A stretch of 64,000 nt of DNA. Origin: an uncultured Ruminococcus sp. (lineage in GTDB: Bacteria; Bacillota; Clostridia; Oscillospirales; Ruminococcaceae). The stretch spans positions 62,001-126,000 of the forward strand of contig CASEUJ010000032.1 in the NCBI GenBank assembly GCA_949291125.1, in the 5' to 3' direction. Positions 39,735 through 48,896 of this stretch are shown here, piece after piece. Each line of letters starts with the position of its first letter. The stretch's first letter is position 1. Position numbers and translations under genes: made by a program. The notes beneath the pieces were generated by a model. It did no database searches. It was not told the DNA's origin and was given only the letters and a program-made list of their open reading frames with translations.

Positions 39735-40547
39735 ATGGTCTATGCAATCGCCAACCAAAAAGGCGGCGTGGGAAAAACCACCACCGTCGTCAATCTCAGC
39801 GCATTTCTCGGCTCCCACGGTCGCCGCGTTCTCTGCGTCGATATCGATCCACAGGGCAATACTACGACCGGCTTTGGCGTCAAGAAAAAACATCTTACCC
39901 AGTCCTCCTATGAGGTTCTCACCGGCAAGGCACGCATTCAGGATGCGATTATCCATACTGATTTTGAAAATGTCAGCATTCTCCCAGCGCGCAATACGCT
40001 CGCTGGTGCAGAGCTTGAGTTGTCGGAACTTGACAATCGTGTGAACCGTCTGAAAATGCAGCTATTGACGTGTAAGCTGGATTACGACGATATCGTGATC
40101 GACTGTCCGCCGGCGCTCGGACTGTTGACAATCAATGGTCTTGTTGCGGCAGATCGCCTGATTATTCCGATGCTTGCGGAGTTTTACGCGCTTGAGGGGC
40201 TGTCCCAGCTGACCAACACCATCAAGATTGTGCGCAGCAATTATAATCCGTCGCTCGAGATCGGCGGCATTTTGTTTGTGATGTTTGATCCACGGCTGAA
40301 TGTGTCGCGTCAAGTGGAGGAGGAAGTCGAGAAATATTTCCCCGGAAAAGTTTTTCACACCAAAATTCCGCGTAACGTGCGCCTTTCCGAAGCGCCGAGC
40401 CATGGAAAGCCGGTGATGTACTATGATCCCGGTTCAAAGGGTGCAGAGGCATATATGCTGCTTGGATTGGAACTGCTCGGTGAAAAGCCGCCGGAGAAAA
40501 AGCGAAAATTATCCATTTTTGGAAAGAAAAAGGAGCGTGACACATAA
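39735..40547 (+). CDS. parA: Chromosome-partitioning ATPase ParA (Soj)
   Basis: Deviant Walker ATPase. KGGVGKTT at 9-16, DIDPQGN Walker A' region, VIDCPPALG Walker B, 270 residues. It binds DNA non-specifically, is released by ParB, and in Bacillus also controls DnaA. An extra Lys-rich tail (KKRKLSIFGKKKE) is present. It abuts parB without a gap. Confidence 0.96.
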   Translation: MVYAIANQKGGVGKTTTVVNLSAFLGSHGRRVLCVDIDPQGNTTTGFGVKKKHLTQSSYEVLTGKARIQDAIIHTDFENVSILPARNTLAGAELELSELDNRVNRLKMQLLTCKLDYDDIVIDCPPALGLLTINGLVAADRLIIPMLAEFYALEGLSQLTNTIKIVRSNYNPSLEIGGILFVMFDPRLNVSRQVEEEVEKYFPGKVFHTKIPRNVRLSEAPSHGKPVMYYDPGSKGAEAYMLLGLELLGEKPPEKKRKLSIFGKKKERDT

Positions 40548-41393
40548 ATGAGTATCGGTGGTCTGGGAAGTGGACTGGACTTTCTCTACAATGAAAACGC
40601 CGAGGATGTGCAGGTAAAAAAGACCCTGCGTGTTTCGGAACTGGAACCCAACCGCGATCAGCCGCGCAAACAGTTCAGCGAAGAGTCGATCTCGGCGCTG
40701 GCGGATTCCATCCAGCAATACGGTATGCTCCAGCCGATTCTGGTGCGCCCGATGGGGTTGAATTATCAGATCGTGGCCGGCGAACGTCGCTGGCGTGCGG
40801 CGCGGATGCTGGGGCTGGACGAAGTGCCGGTGATCATTCGAGAGTTGTCAGACGAAGAAACGATGGCGGTCGCGCTGATCGAGAATTTACAGCGTGAAAA
40901 CCTCAATCCCATCGAAGAAGCGTCGGGTTACGTCAGCCTTATCGAGAACTATGGAATGACGCAGGAAGAAGTCTCGAAACAAGTCGGAAAGTCACGCAGT
41001 GCAATTGCGAATGCGATGCGGCTATTGCAGTTACCGGAAGAGATCCGGAACATGGTCGAGGATGGCGAACTCAGCGCCGGACACGGCAGGGCATTGCTTG
41101 CGATTGCGGATGAAAAGCTGATGATGGAAACAGCACAGAAGGCGGCAAAAGGTCAGCTTTCGGTGCGTGCGATTGAAAAAATTGCGGCGAAGGCGGATGA
41201 AGCGGCGCAGCAGCCGGTGACCAATGCGCAGATCGATAGTTATTTTACAGAGATGCAGCTGAGCTTAGAGAATTGTCTGGGGCGGCGCGTTTCAGTGACA
41301 TATGGAAAGAACAAAGGCGTATTGACGCTGGAGTTTTATGACAAAGAGGATTTAGCGGCACTGGCGGAGAAGTTGGCGGGGAGTCGCAGCTGA
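40548..41393 (+). CDS. parB: Chromosome-partitioning protein ParB (Spo0J)
   Basis: CTP-dependent DNA clamp that loads at parS. 281 residues: N-terminal ParA-stimulating region, [13 protein letters not shown] box, [14 protein letters not shown], helix-turn-helix [17 protein letters not shown], and a C-terminal dimer domain. Five parS sites occur in the window. A dispersed-repeat remnant starts inside the last codons (GSRS). Confidence 0.96.
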   Translation: MSIGGLGSGLDFLYNENAEDVQVKKTLRVSELEPNRDQPRKQFSEESISALADSIQQYGMLQPILVRPMGLNYQIVAGERRWRAARMLGLDEVPVIIRELSDEETMAVALIENLQRENLNPIEEASGYVSLIENYGMTQEEVSKQVGKSRSAIANAMRLLQLPEEIRNMVEDGELSAGHGRALLAIADEKLMMETAQKAAKGQLSVRAIEKIAAKADEAAQQPVTNAQIDSYFTEMQLSLENCLGRRVSVTYGKNKGVLTLEFYDKEDLAALAEKLAGSRS

Positions 41394-41465
41394 TTGTCCA
41401 TCTCCATTTTTAGTCACGGCTGCATTGAGCCAGTTCCCTTGGAAAGACGACGCGAAGGTAGTGCC
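41378..41465 (+). repeat. Remnant dispersed repeat at the 3' end of parB
   Basis: GGGGAGTCGCAGC, TTGTCCATCTCCATTTTTAG resemble the core of the long copies with several changes, followed by GAAAGACGACGCGAAGG..AGTGC, which matches the right half of 30111-30240. It overlaps the parB stop. Confidence 0.5.
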
Positions 41466-41525
41466 GATGGACAAAACTGTCAACTCAGTCCAATCCCTTG
41501 TACGACGTTTTTTATGGCATCCCAC

Positions 41526-41541
41526 TGTTTCACGTGAAACA
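41526..41541. promoter_or_regulatory. parS site 4
   Basis: Perfect TGTTTCACGTGAAACA in the parB-serS gap. Confidence 0.97.
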
Positions 41542-41558
41542 CGCACCCAACGTAACAT

Positions 41559-41574
41559 TGTTTCACGTGAAACA
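41559..41574. promoter_or_regulatory. parS site 5
   Basis: Perfect TGTTTCACGTGAAACA, 17 bases after site 4 and 39 bases before serS. Confidence 0.97.
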
Positions 41575-41613
41575 TAGCATCAATATCAACACACAGAAAG
41601 GAAAAATCAAATT

Positions 41614-42900
41614 ATGATCGATATGAAATGGATCCGGAATGATCCGGAACGTGTCAAGGAGAATATCCGCAAAAAATTCCAGAACGATAAGCTTCCGCTG
41701 GTGGACGAGGTAGTCGAACTCGACCGCCAGTTCCGCGAAGCCAAAGTTCAGGGGGACACGCTCCGAAATCAGCGTAAGACGATCAGCAAGAAGATCGGCG
41801 CACTGATGGGACAGGGAAAAAAGGACGAGGCAGAGGCAATTAAGGCGGAAGTCAAGGATCTTGGCGCACAGCTGGAAGCGCTCGAACAGAAGGAAACCGA
41901 ACTTTCCGCACGTATCCGAGAGATCATGCTAGTCATCCCGAACTTCATTGACGACAGCGTGCCGATCGGAAAAGATGACAGCGAAAATGTCGAGGTTGAG
42001 CGTTTTGGTGAACCAGTCGTCCCGGATTTCCCCGTACCTTATCATGTGGATATTATGGAGCGCGTGAATGGCATTGACATTGACGCTGCGCGTGAAACCA
42101 GCGGCAATGGGTTCTATTATCTGCGCGGCGATATTGCGCGCCTGCATTCGTCTATTCTCGCCTATGCACGTGATTTCATGATAGACAAGGGATTTACCTA
42201 TTATATTCCGCCGTTCATGATCCGGAGCAATGTCGTGACCGGCGTTATGAGCTTTGCGGAAATGGAAGGTATGATGTACAAGATCGAGGGAGAAGACCTC
42301 TATCTCATTGGTACGAGTGAACACTCGATGATCGGAAAATTCATCGATAAGATCCTGCCGGAGTCGGATCTGCCGCAGACGCTCACGAGCTATTCACCGT
42401 GTTTCCGTAAGGAAGTCGGTGCACACGGTATCGAAGAGCGCGGCGTATATCGCATTCACCAGTTTGAAAAACAGGAAATGATCGTAGTCTGCAAGCCAGA
42501 GGAAAGCATGGACTGGTTTCATAAGATGTATCACTATACGGTGGAATTTTTCTGCAGCATGGATATTCCGGTGCGGACGCTCGAGTGTTGTTCGGGTGAT
42601 CTGGCGGATCTGAAGGTCAAGAGCATCGATGTTGAAGCGTGGTCGCCGCGTCAGAAGAAGTATTTCGAGGTTGGAAGCTGTTCGAATCTGGGCGACGCAC
42701 AGGCAAGACGGCTCGGTATTCGGGTAAAGGCAGAGGACGGTACGAAGTATTTTGCGCACACGTTGAATAATACAGTCGTTGCACCGCCGCGGATGCTGAT
42801 CGCATTTTTGGAGAACAATCTTTGCGAAGACGGTTCGATCCGGATTCCGGAGCCGCTGCAGCGCTATATGTTTACGGATGCGATTCGCCCGGAGGCATAA
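41614..42900 (+). CDS. serS: Seryl-tRNA synthetase
   Basis: Charges the serine tRNAs, including the two at 668-914. 428 residues: N-terminal long coiled-coil arm (about 30-105, QFREAKVQGDTLRNQRKTISKK) that grips the long variable arm of tRNA-Ser, then the class II core with GTSEHSMIGKF, FRKEVGAHG-type motif 2 and a motif 3 near NNTVVAPPRMLIAFLENN. No T-box was seen in its leader, which instead holds two parS sites. Confidence 0.97.
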   Translation: MIDMKWIRNDPERVKENIRKKFQNDKLPLVDEVVELDRQFREAKVQGDTLRNQRKTISKKIGALMGQGKKDEAEAIKAEVKDLGAQLEALEQKETELSARIREIMLVIPNFIDDSVPIGKDDSENVEVERFGEPVVPDFPVPYHVDIMERVNGIDIDAARETSGNGFYYLRGDIARLHSSILAYARDFMIDKGFTYYIPPFMIRSNVVTGVMSFAEMEGMMYKIEGEDLYLIGTSEHSMIGKFIDKILPESDLPQTLTSYSPCFRKEVGAHGIEERGVYRIHQFEKQEMIVVCKPEESMDWFHKMYHYTVEFFCSMDIPVRTLECCSGDLADLKVKSIDVEAWSPRQKKYFEVGSCSNLGDAQARRLGIRVKAEDGTKYFAHTLNNTVVAPPRMLIAFLENNLCEDGSIRIPEPLQRYMFTDAIRPEA

Positions 42901-42935
42901 AAAGAGAGAATATGACCGCCATAAGCGGTGGGAAA

Positions 42936-42966
42936 GGGCATGGCAAAAAAAGTCGTGCCCTTTTTG
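42936..42966 (+). terminator. Terminator of serS
   Basis: GGGCATGGC..GTCGTGCCC hairpin followed by TTTTT, about 36 bases after the stop. Confidence 0.85.
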
Positions 42967-43022
42967 TTTGGGTCGCATTTTTTGAGCGTTACCCATCCAC
43001 CATTGCTGTGTAGCGTTTCCTC

Positions 43023-43058
43023 AGATCGAGGTGAACAGTCTACGGCGACTCGCCACCG
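43023..43058 (-). repeat. Short copy of the dispersed repeat core
   Basis: On the minus strand GGTGGCGAGTCGCCG then TAGACTGTTCACCTCGAT: hairpin plus conserved trailer. It is the rightmost copy seen in the window. Confidence 0.65.
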
Positions 43059-43131
43059 CTTTAAGCTTATTTTCAACCTCATCTATTATGATAAACCTAT
43101 ATGTACTCTTTAATTCCATCGAAAGGACTTG

Positions 43132-43341
43132 ATGATCTTGAATATTCTCGTTGTCGAAGATGAAATCCAACTCGCCGATACCCTTGCCGAAATCCTGAAA
43201 CGGAATAAATATCAGGTCGATGCTGTCTTTGACGGCGATGATGGTCTTGAATATGCACGCACCGGTATCTATGACTGTATTATTCTTGATATTATGCTTC
43301 CCGTTCGCAGCGGTAAAGGGCACGTTAATGTCTGCAAGTAG
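43132..43341 (+). pseudogene. Truncated response-regulator receiver domain
   Basis: 69 codons that match an OmpR-type receiver from its start (MILNILVVEDE, acidic pocket Asp10/Glu11) through the phosphoacceptor Asp53 in ILDIMLP and stop soon after, with an unrelated end GKGHVNVCK. The second half of the receiver and the DNA-binding domain are missing, and no kinase follows. AAAGGA lies before the ATG, so it may still be translated. Most likely the remnant of a deleted two-component operon; a short intact regulator cannot be excluded. Confidence 0.7.
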
Positions 43342-43383
43342 ATGCGTTATGTCTATAATTTTCTTAAAAATGTGAAAAAGGAC

Positions 43384-43412
43384 TTGAAAAACGACGTAAA
43401 TTATGCTACAAT
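43384..43412 (+). promoter_or_regulatory. Promoter of the zinc-ribbon operon
   Basis: TTGAAA (43384-43389) and TACAAT (43407-43412), 17-base spacer, about 100 bases before the first gene. Confidence 0.7.
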
Positions 43413-43509
43413 ATAAAAATAGGCAATACACGCAATTTTGATCTCAGTGCACAGCGTACCGGGTTTTCTGTTCGCTGAGATCCGACCCGAACAGAAAGGA
43501 TTATGCACT

Positions 43510-44517
43510 ATGTCATTTTTTGATAAGCTCGGGAAAACAATCACAGATACCACCCATACCGTTGTGGAAAAGACAAAGACTTCTACCGATACCATCCGGC
43601 TCAATAGTCAGATCAGTGAGGAAGAGCGCAATATCAACGCCGCTTATCTCGCCATCGGTAAGACCTATGAACAGCTCCACGCAGAAGACTATGAGACGGA
43701 ATTCGCGCCCCAGTTCCAGCAGATCGAGGAGAGCCGCCGGAAGATTGCGCAATATCGCGAACAGATCCGGAAAAATAAACACCTCATGCTGTGCGAAAGC
43801 TGTGGAAGCGAGATCCCGGAACACGTTCTCTATTGCACCAAATGCGGCGCAGAAAATCCGGTCGGAAAACGTCTTGCACAAGAGCGTGCTGCAAAAGAGG
43901 CTGCAGAACGTGCGGCACAAGCACAGAATTTTGCTCCGAATACGCCGCCCCAGCCTGCCGCAGATCCCTCGTCGGTTTGCCCGAAATGCGGCGCAATGCG
44001 TGCGCCGGGCGCACAGTTCTGCACCAGCTGTGGCACACGTCTGACACCGGCTGAACCCACTCCGACACCGGTTGAACCTATCCCGGCACCGGCTGAACCC
44101 ATTCCAGCGCCGGTCGAACCCACTCCAGCGCCGGCTGAACCCACTTCAGCGCCGGTCGAATCTATCCCGACCCCAGCCGAACCCACTCCGACACCGGTCG
44201 AACCTATCCCGGCACCGGCTGAACCCATTCCAGCGCCGGTCGAACCCACTCCAGCGCCGGCTGAACCCACTCCGACACCGGTCGAACCTATCCCGGCACC
44301 GGCTGATCCTGCCGCAAGTCTGACCAAGACATGTCCGAATTGTGGAGAAACGCTTCCTGTGGAAAACCGTTTCTGCACCAACTGCGGTACGAAGCTGACG
44401 GACGAACAGGCGCCGGCTGCACCCCAGCCTGCACAGCACATCTGTCCGAACTGCGGAAAGACCGTTTCGCCGGAATACCATTTCTGCATTTATTGCGGTA
44501 CAAAGATGGATGCATGA
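43510..44517 (+). CDS. Soluble protein with coiled coil and four zinc ribbons
   Basis: 335 residues with no membrane segment. Order: helical N-terminal half (1-90, including an IEESRRKIAQYREQIRKNK coiled coil), zinc ribbon 1 (Cys95/98..109/112), ribbon 2 (157/160..171/174), a Pro/Glu/Ala-rich repeat (about 180-270, units like EPTPTPVEPIPAPA), then two more CPNCG/CxxCG ribbons to the end. The sequence resembles cytosolic zinc-ribbon proteins that begin cell-envelope gene groups. It heads an operon whose next three products each begin with one zinc ribbon. Function unknown. Confidence 0.7.
   Translation: MSFFDKLGKTITDTTHTVVEKTKTSTDTIRLNSQISEEERNINAAYLAIGKTYEQLHAEDYETEFAPQFQQIEESRRKIAQYREQIRKNKHLMLCESCGSEIPEHVLYCTKCGAENPVGKRLAQERAAKEAAERAAQAQNFAPNTPPQPAADPSSVCPKCGAMRAPGAQFCTSCGTRLTPAEPTPTPVEPIPAPAEPIPAPVEPTPAPAEPTSAPVESIPTPAEPTPTPVEPIPAPAEPIPAPVEPTPAPAEPTPTPVEPIPAPADPAASLTKTCPNCGETLPVENRFCTNCGTKLTDEQAPAAPQPAQHICPNCGKTVSPEYHFCIYCGTKMDA
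44048..44310 (+). repeat. Tandem repeats coding for a Pro/Glu/Ala spacer
   Basis: About 24-base units, with a higher-order repeat of roughly 120 bases (44065-44190 reappears at about 44185-44310). The repeated unit codes for EPxPAP-type peptides and keeps frame. Confidence 0.85.
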
Positions 44518-44585
44518 GAATCTGCATCTGTACAAAGGGATTTTCCCGATACAATCAGAAAAATAAAAAGGAGTAAATCACGATT

Positions 44586-45824
44586 ATGAAACAATGTCAA
44601 AACTGCGGCGCACAGCTTGCCGATGAGGAAAAATTCTGCCCGAACTGTGGTAAGGAAATCACTTCTGCTCAGCCTTCTGCACCCGATCCGATCCCGACGC
44701 CGGTGACCGGTGATCCGGCGCCGGATCCGGCTGCTGCACCAACCCCGACTCCCACCCCGATCCCGACGCCGGTTCAGCCGACACAGCCGCCGAAGAAAAA
44801 GCATAAGGCGCTAAAGATCGTGTTGGCGATTGTGATCCCGATTGTGGTGATCATCGTGGCGGTAATTGTGGGACTGGTGCTCTATGGAAAGTCGCTTTTG
44901 GATCGTGCAACGGAAAATGTGGATAGCTATTGGCAGATTTATGTAGACTGTGATGCACAGAGTTTTGCCGACCGCGCGCCGGATGCATACTGGGATTATA
45001 TCTCGGATACATATGGCTATACCAAGGAAGAATGCGTCGATGGCATTGATCTCTGGATGGCGGAGAATGTCGAGCTGCTCGGTTCGCCGCTCTCCTATAC
45101 ATGGGAACAGACGTCGTTCTCCTTCGGCATGGGTGATTCGGTTCAGCTCAAAAATGTGCGCGAACAGCTTCAGACCTATGGGCTTGACTGCACCACCGGT
45201 ATCGGTCTTTTGGTAGACGGCACAGTTACTGGCGATCTCGATACTGACACATTCTCCGATCTCGGCATGTGGGTTGTGAAGATCGACGGCACATGGTATG
45301 ACGCAACCGTCATGGCGGATATTGACACACTCTGTGACAGCGGTTATGTCGATCGCGCCAAGTATGAAACGACATATGCAGAGCCGATCGAAGCCTACTG
45401 GAATGCCTTTTATAACGCCGATGTAGAAGCGCTTTCGGCAATGATGCCTGCCGAAGTCTGGAGCTATCTGGAATCGGAGTATGGCATGGATCAGGCAGGT
45501 GCAGAGGCATGTATGCAGCAGTATATCGAAGATATCCTAAGCTATTCCGATATGCAGGACAGCGAGATCTCTTTCACCTTAACGATCACAGATGTGGCAG
45601 ATTGCACCGAAGAGGAGATCACAGAGCTTAATAACATGGTTGGCGAAGGGCTCACTTCAGATGTGTATCAGTCAGTGTCGTATGACTACACCATGGAAGC
45701 CGACGGTGAGACCATGGACGACACCACCGCAACAATCATGATCCAGCTCGGTGACAGCTGGTATGTCTTTGATGGTATTTATTATTTCGCAGAAGCATGC
45801 TATTATTACGGCACAGCAGAATAA
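44586..45824 (+). CDS. Zinc-ribbon, single-pass membrane protein with two extracellular NTF2-like domains
   Basis: 412 residues: zinc ribbon (Cys4/7/18/21), Pro/Thr spacer (30-70), basic stretch PKKKHK, one membrane segment (76-100), then two related extracellular domains of about 130 residues. Each opens with a helix ending in a YWxxF/YW motif, has W-x-Y-x(4)-YG, and closes with a strand like IDGTWYDATVM or LGDSWYVFDG. This layout (cytosolic ribbon, one membrane segment, NTF2-like domains outside) recalls TcaA/YvbJ envelope-stress proteins. No enzyme residue recognised. Confidence 0.65.
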   Translation: MKQCQNCGAQLADEEKFCPNCGKEITSAQPSAPDPIPTPVTGDPAPDPAAAPTPTPTPIPTPVQPTQPPKKKHKALKIVLAIVIPIVVIIVAVIVGLVLYGKSLLDRATENVDSYWQIYVDCDAQSFADRAPDAYWDYISDTYGYTKEECVDGIDLWMAENVELLGSPLSYTWEQTSFSFGMGDSVQLKNVREQLQTYGLDCTTGIGLLVDGTVTGDLDTDTFSDLGMWVVKIDGTWYDATVMADIDTLCDSGYVDRAKYETTYAEPIEAYWNAFYNADVEALSAMMPAEVWSYLESEYGMDQAGAEACMQQYIEDILSYSDMQDSEISFTLTITDVADCTEEEITELNNMVGEGLTSDVYQSVSYDYTMEADGETMDDTTATIMIQLGDSWYVFDGIYYFAEACYYYGTAE

Positions 45825-45846
45825 TGGAAGGAGTGTGTGACATCTG

Positions 45847-47385
45847 ATGAAATGTTCCTGCTGCGGTGCAGCACTTACAGAAAACGACCGGTTCTGTCCG
45901 GAATGCGGCACGCCGGTGTCCTTTTCACCCGACCCGGAAACGCCCGATCTTCCTGAGCAAGTATCAGAACCGACAGATCCGCCACAGGCACAGCCGACAT
46001 CGGCAGAATCTGTGCCGCCGGAAACGCCGGCTTCCTCTAACCCGGGTGTGCCAAATGCCGCATCGCCGTCCGATGCGCCACCTGGACCGCAGCCGGATCC
46101 ATATCCGCCGCAAAATCCTTATGTTTCATCCCAGCCGTATTCCCAGCCCCAGTCTCAGCCATATTCCAACCCTGGCATGCCGCCCTATGGCGGTCAGCCG
46201 CAAGTTTATGGTGGCTATGGCGCGCCACAGCCGGTGATGACGCCGCCAAAGAAGAAAAAGGTCTGGCCGATCGTACTGGCGGTGTGCCTTGGGGCAGTTG
46301 GCGTGATTGTGATTGTTGTGATCCTGTTCGCGGTTTGGATCGGCAGTATTATTGTGGAGGATGCGAATATCACATCTGCAGCACAGAATTGTTCCTATGC
46401 GATCGCCTATGCGGATCTTGACACATTCCGCGACAATGTTCTGCCGGATGCGGTATATCAGGCGCTCTGTGCATCCTATGACGTGACAGATGAAGAGATG
46501 GAACAGGTATTCGAGGACTATCTCTACACCGACCGGATGTATGCGGCGTCAGACACTCACCCTGCGGCAAACGGCATGGAATGGGTGGAGGATTATTTCA
46601 ACACCAATCAAGTTTTTTACACCCACGATATGACCAATGAACAGGAAGGCGCGTGCAGCCAGATCTTGTCGGCGTATGGTCTCAGTGCGGAGAAATACCA
46701 GCTTGTTTCACTCGGCGAGGATGAAACTGACGAGGTACTTTGTGCCGCCCAGATCGGGGAAGAATGGTATATTGTCGATGCGATCATGATGGCAGAAGAA
46801 GCCTGTCGGCTGAGTTTTGATCCGGCGGCAGACCTGCGATCGGGGACAATGGCATATATGACGGCTATAGCACAGCGTGACACCGATGCCATGGAACAGC
46901 TTGTGCCGGAGGCATTCTGGGAGATCGCCGAGGATTATGGCATCGGCCGTACAGATGCCGATACCTATCTTCTGCCGTATTTGCAGGAGTGTTTCACCTT
47001 TGGTACGATTGATACATTTGACTGTGAGATCACAGAAGTCGGCTGGTACGATATCGAATCAAGGGACTCTTTTCAGGAATACTATGACTTCGGTATGGAC
47101 TATGACAGTGCGGTAGATCTGTCTTGTTCATATACATGCGGCAGTGGATCTGCACAGGAATCCGGGGAATATACCGTTACGATGGTGGAGATCGACGGCA
47201 CATGGTATGCGGTCGATGCAATGATTGATTATCTGATTGCCTATGATGAATTTTATGGCGATGGCTCGGACGGTGGATATTTCGACGGTTACGATGGCTA
47301 TGATTTCGATGGATATGATTATGGGGAAGAGGAAGGCATCCGGAATGTGTCCGGAACGGTCGGACAGCTGTGTATGTTGTCTTGA
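45847..47385 (+). CDS. Zinc-ribbon, single-pass membrane protein with two extracellular domains and Gly/Tyr/Asp tail
   Basis: 512 residues with the same layout as the previous gene: ribbon (Cys3/6/17/20), a long Pro/Gln/Tyr-rich spacer (25-133), membrane segment (140-166), two extracellular domains (the pattern ends IGEEWYIVDAIM and IDGTWYAVDAMI) and an extra Asp/Tyr/Gly-rich tail (DGYDGYDFDGYDYGEEEG). It follows 23 bases after its neighbour. The two domains are more diverged from one another than those of the neighbour, suggesting old duplication. Function unknown. Confidence 0.65.
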   Translation: MKCSCCGAALTENDRFCPECGTPVSFSPDPETPDLPEQVSEPTDPPQAQPTSAESVPPETPASSNPGVPNAASPSDAPPGPQPDPYPPQNPYVSSQPYSQPQSQPYSNPGMPPYGGQPQVYGGYGAPQPVMTPPKKKKVWPIVLAVCLGAVGVIVIVVILFAVWIGSIIVEDANITSAAQNCSYAIAYADLDTFRDNVLPDAVYQALCASYDVTDEEMEQVFEDYLYTDRMYAASDTHPAANGMEWVEDYFNTNQVFYTHDMTNEQEGACSQILSAYGLSAEKYQLVSLGEDETDEVLCAAQIGEEWYIVDAIMMAEEACRLSFDPAADLRSGTMAYMTAIAQRDTDAMEQLVPEAFWEIAEDYGIGRTDADTYLLPYLQECFTFGTIDTFDCEITEVGWYDIESRDSFQEYYDFGMDYDSAVDLSCSYTCGSGSAQESGEYTVTMVEIDGTWYAVDAMIDYLIAYDEFYGDGSDGGYFDGYDGYDFDGYDYGEEEGIRNVSGTVGQLCMLS

Positions 47386-47418
47386 GTTCCGGCTTTTCCA
47401 AGAAGGAGGATCTGAACC

Positions 47419-48171
47419 ATGAAATGTGAAAAATGCGGCTTTGAAGCACCAGAGCGTGCGGTGATCTGTCCGGAGTGCGGCGAGATCCTGCCGCGTGTCA
47501 GTGCAGAAGAACAACAGACGGACGCCGCCCCCGATTCTGTATCCGATCGCTTTTCGATGCCCTATCTCTCTGCGTCCGCAGATGAGATCCAGGATGCCGA
47601 AGATCCGCGTAAGCTCCATGCTGAAGAAAAGATTCACAGAGCGGTGATCCGTCGTCGGATCATTGCGCTTGTGATCGCGGCGGTATTGGTCATCGGGATT
47701 ACGCTTTATGTCGTATTTCTTGGCGGTTATAAGCTGGCGGCGTTTCGCTATATCAAGGGCGTCGATTATGCAAGCGGCAGTATGTATCTTGCGCTTGTCC
47801 CCGATCCCTATCTCGATTATCTTGAGGATACGTATGACACTACGCGCCGCGATGTGAAGGAATCCCTCGGCGACTATTTCACCTCATGGAACGCAAATTA
47901 CGGCAATGCCGGAAGCATGTCGTATGAGATCACCTCCCGGTCACAGCAGAGCGAAAGCCAGATCGAATCGCTCGAAGAAGAGCTGAAAACGGCGTATGGC
48001 ATCACAGTGGATATCCGGAAAGCGGTGGAAGTCAGCTTTCGTGTGAATGACGGCGGCGATGTGGCATCAGAACATGCGGTGTTTGTCAAGATTGGCATGA
48101 AGTGGTGCTGTATGGAGGCCATGGAACAGATCGACTATGTATGCCAGTATGATGGATATGGACAGTGGTAA
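47419..48171 (+). CDS. Zinc-ribbon, single-pass membrane protein with one extracellular domain
   Basis: 250 residues: ribbon (Cys3/6/17/20), acidic spacer, membrane segment (81-102), one extracellular domain with PYLDYLEDTYDTTRRD and the closing strand VKIGMKWCCMEAM, where the usual W-Y is replaced by W-C-C. AAGGAGG lies nine bases upstream. Third membrane member of the operon. Confidence 0.65.
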   Translation: MKCEKCGFEAPERAVICPECGEILPRVSAEEQQTDAAPDSVSDRFSMPYLSASADEIQDAEDPRKLHAEEKIHRAVIRRRIIALVIAAVLVIGITLYVVFLGGYKLAAFRYIKGVDYASGSMYLALVPDPYLDYLEDTYDTTRRDVKESLGDYFTSWNANYGNAGSMSYEITSRSQQSESQIESLEEELKTAYGITVDIRKAVEVSFRVNDGGDVASEHAVFVKIGMKWCCMEAMEQIDYVCQYDGYGQW

Positions 48172-48198
48172 CGGAATCAACACAGGAGTAACAAGGCT

Positions 48199-48867
48199 AT
48201 GGCAAAACGTGTGACACGAGATCAAAAGACGCATCAAAAAAATCAGGCTGCATCCCGCCGCCGTCGCATGATCGCCGGTGTGATCCTGATCGTGGTGGCT
48301 GGTGCGATCGTTGCGGCAGGTATTTTCCTGTTCCGCCGAGAGCAACAGCAGGGACAACAGATGGAAAGCTTTCGCCAGTCGCACGGAGATGCAGAAACGA
48401 CGACCGGCTATGAAGACGTCCTCAGCCGCTATTATCAGGCAATCCTCTCGGAAGACGGGACGGCGTTGGCACAGATTATGGCGCCGCCGGAGTATTGGAC
48501 CTATTACCTCGAAACATATGACCATACGGAAGAAGAAGTGACCGGGATGTTCGCTGAAATGTGCGGCGAAATCTTAGTGGAATGGGAAACGTCGTATGGC
48601 GGCGATATTGCGCTGACCTATCAGGTGATCGGCGTATCCGAACCGGAACAAGAGGGGCTGGACGAGTGGAATGCACAAATGCAGACGCTCTTGGGCAATG
48701 ACGGCGCACAGATCACAGATGCAGTAACGGCAGAAGTCGCACTGACAATTACCGGAAGCGAGGGCAGCGATGTTCTGACCTATTATCCCACGATTGTACA
48801 GATGGGCGATAGCTGGTATATGCTCGAAGAAGATAACGATGCATTACAGGGAAATGTAACAGAATAA
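48199..48867 (+). CDS. Single-pass membrane protein with one extracellular domain, ribbon lost
   Basis: 222 residues. The zinc ribbon is replaced by a short Lys/Arg/Gln-rich cytosolic end (1-23). It has one membrane segment (24-46) and one extracellular domain with PPEYWTYYLETYDHTEEEV and VQMGDSWYMLEED, clearly the same domain as its three neighbours. Last gene of the operon, followed by a strong terminator. Confidence 0.65.
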   Translation: MAKRVTRDQKTHQKNQAASRRRRMIAGVILIVVAGAIVAAGIFLFRREQQQGQQMESFRQSHGDAETTTGYEDVLSRYYQAILSEDGTALAQIMAPPEYWTYYLETYDHTEEEVTGMFAEMCGEILVEWETSYGGDIALTYQVIGVSEPEQEGLDEWNAQMQTLLGNDGAQITDAVTAEVALTITGSEGSDVLTYYPTIVQMGDSWYMLEEDNDALQGNVTE

Positions 48868-48896
48868 GGGCGATCGCTTATGGAGATCGCGCCATA

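Noticed and set aside
41394..41613. T-box or other riboswitch before serS
   Set aside because: No GGGTGGNACC motif or terminator was found; the leader holds repeat remnant and two parS sites.
44048..44310. Regular 24-bp repeats considered as a CRISPR array
   Set aside because: Units are contiguous without unique spacers and lie in frame in a Pro-rich protein.
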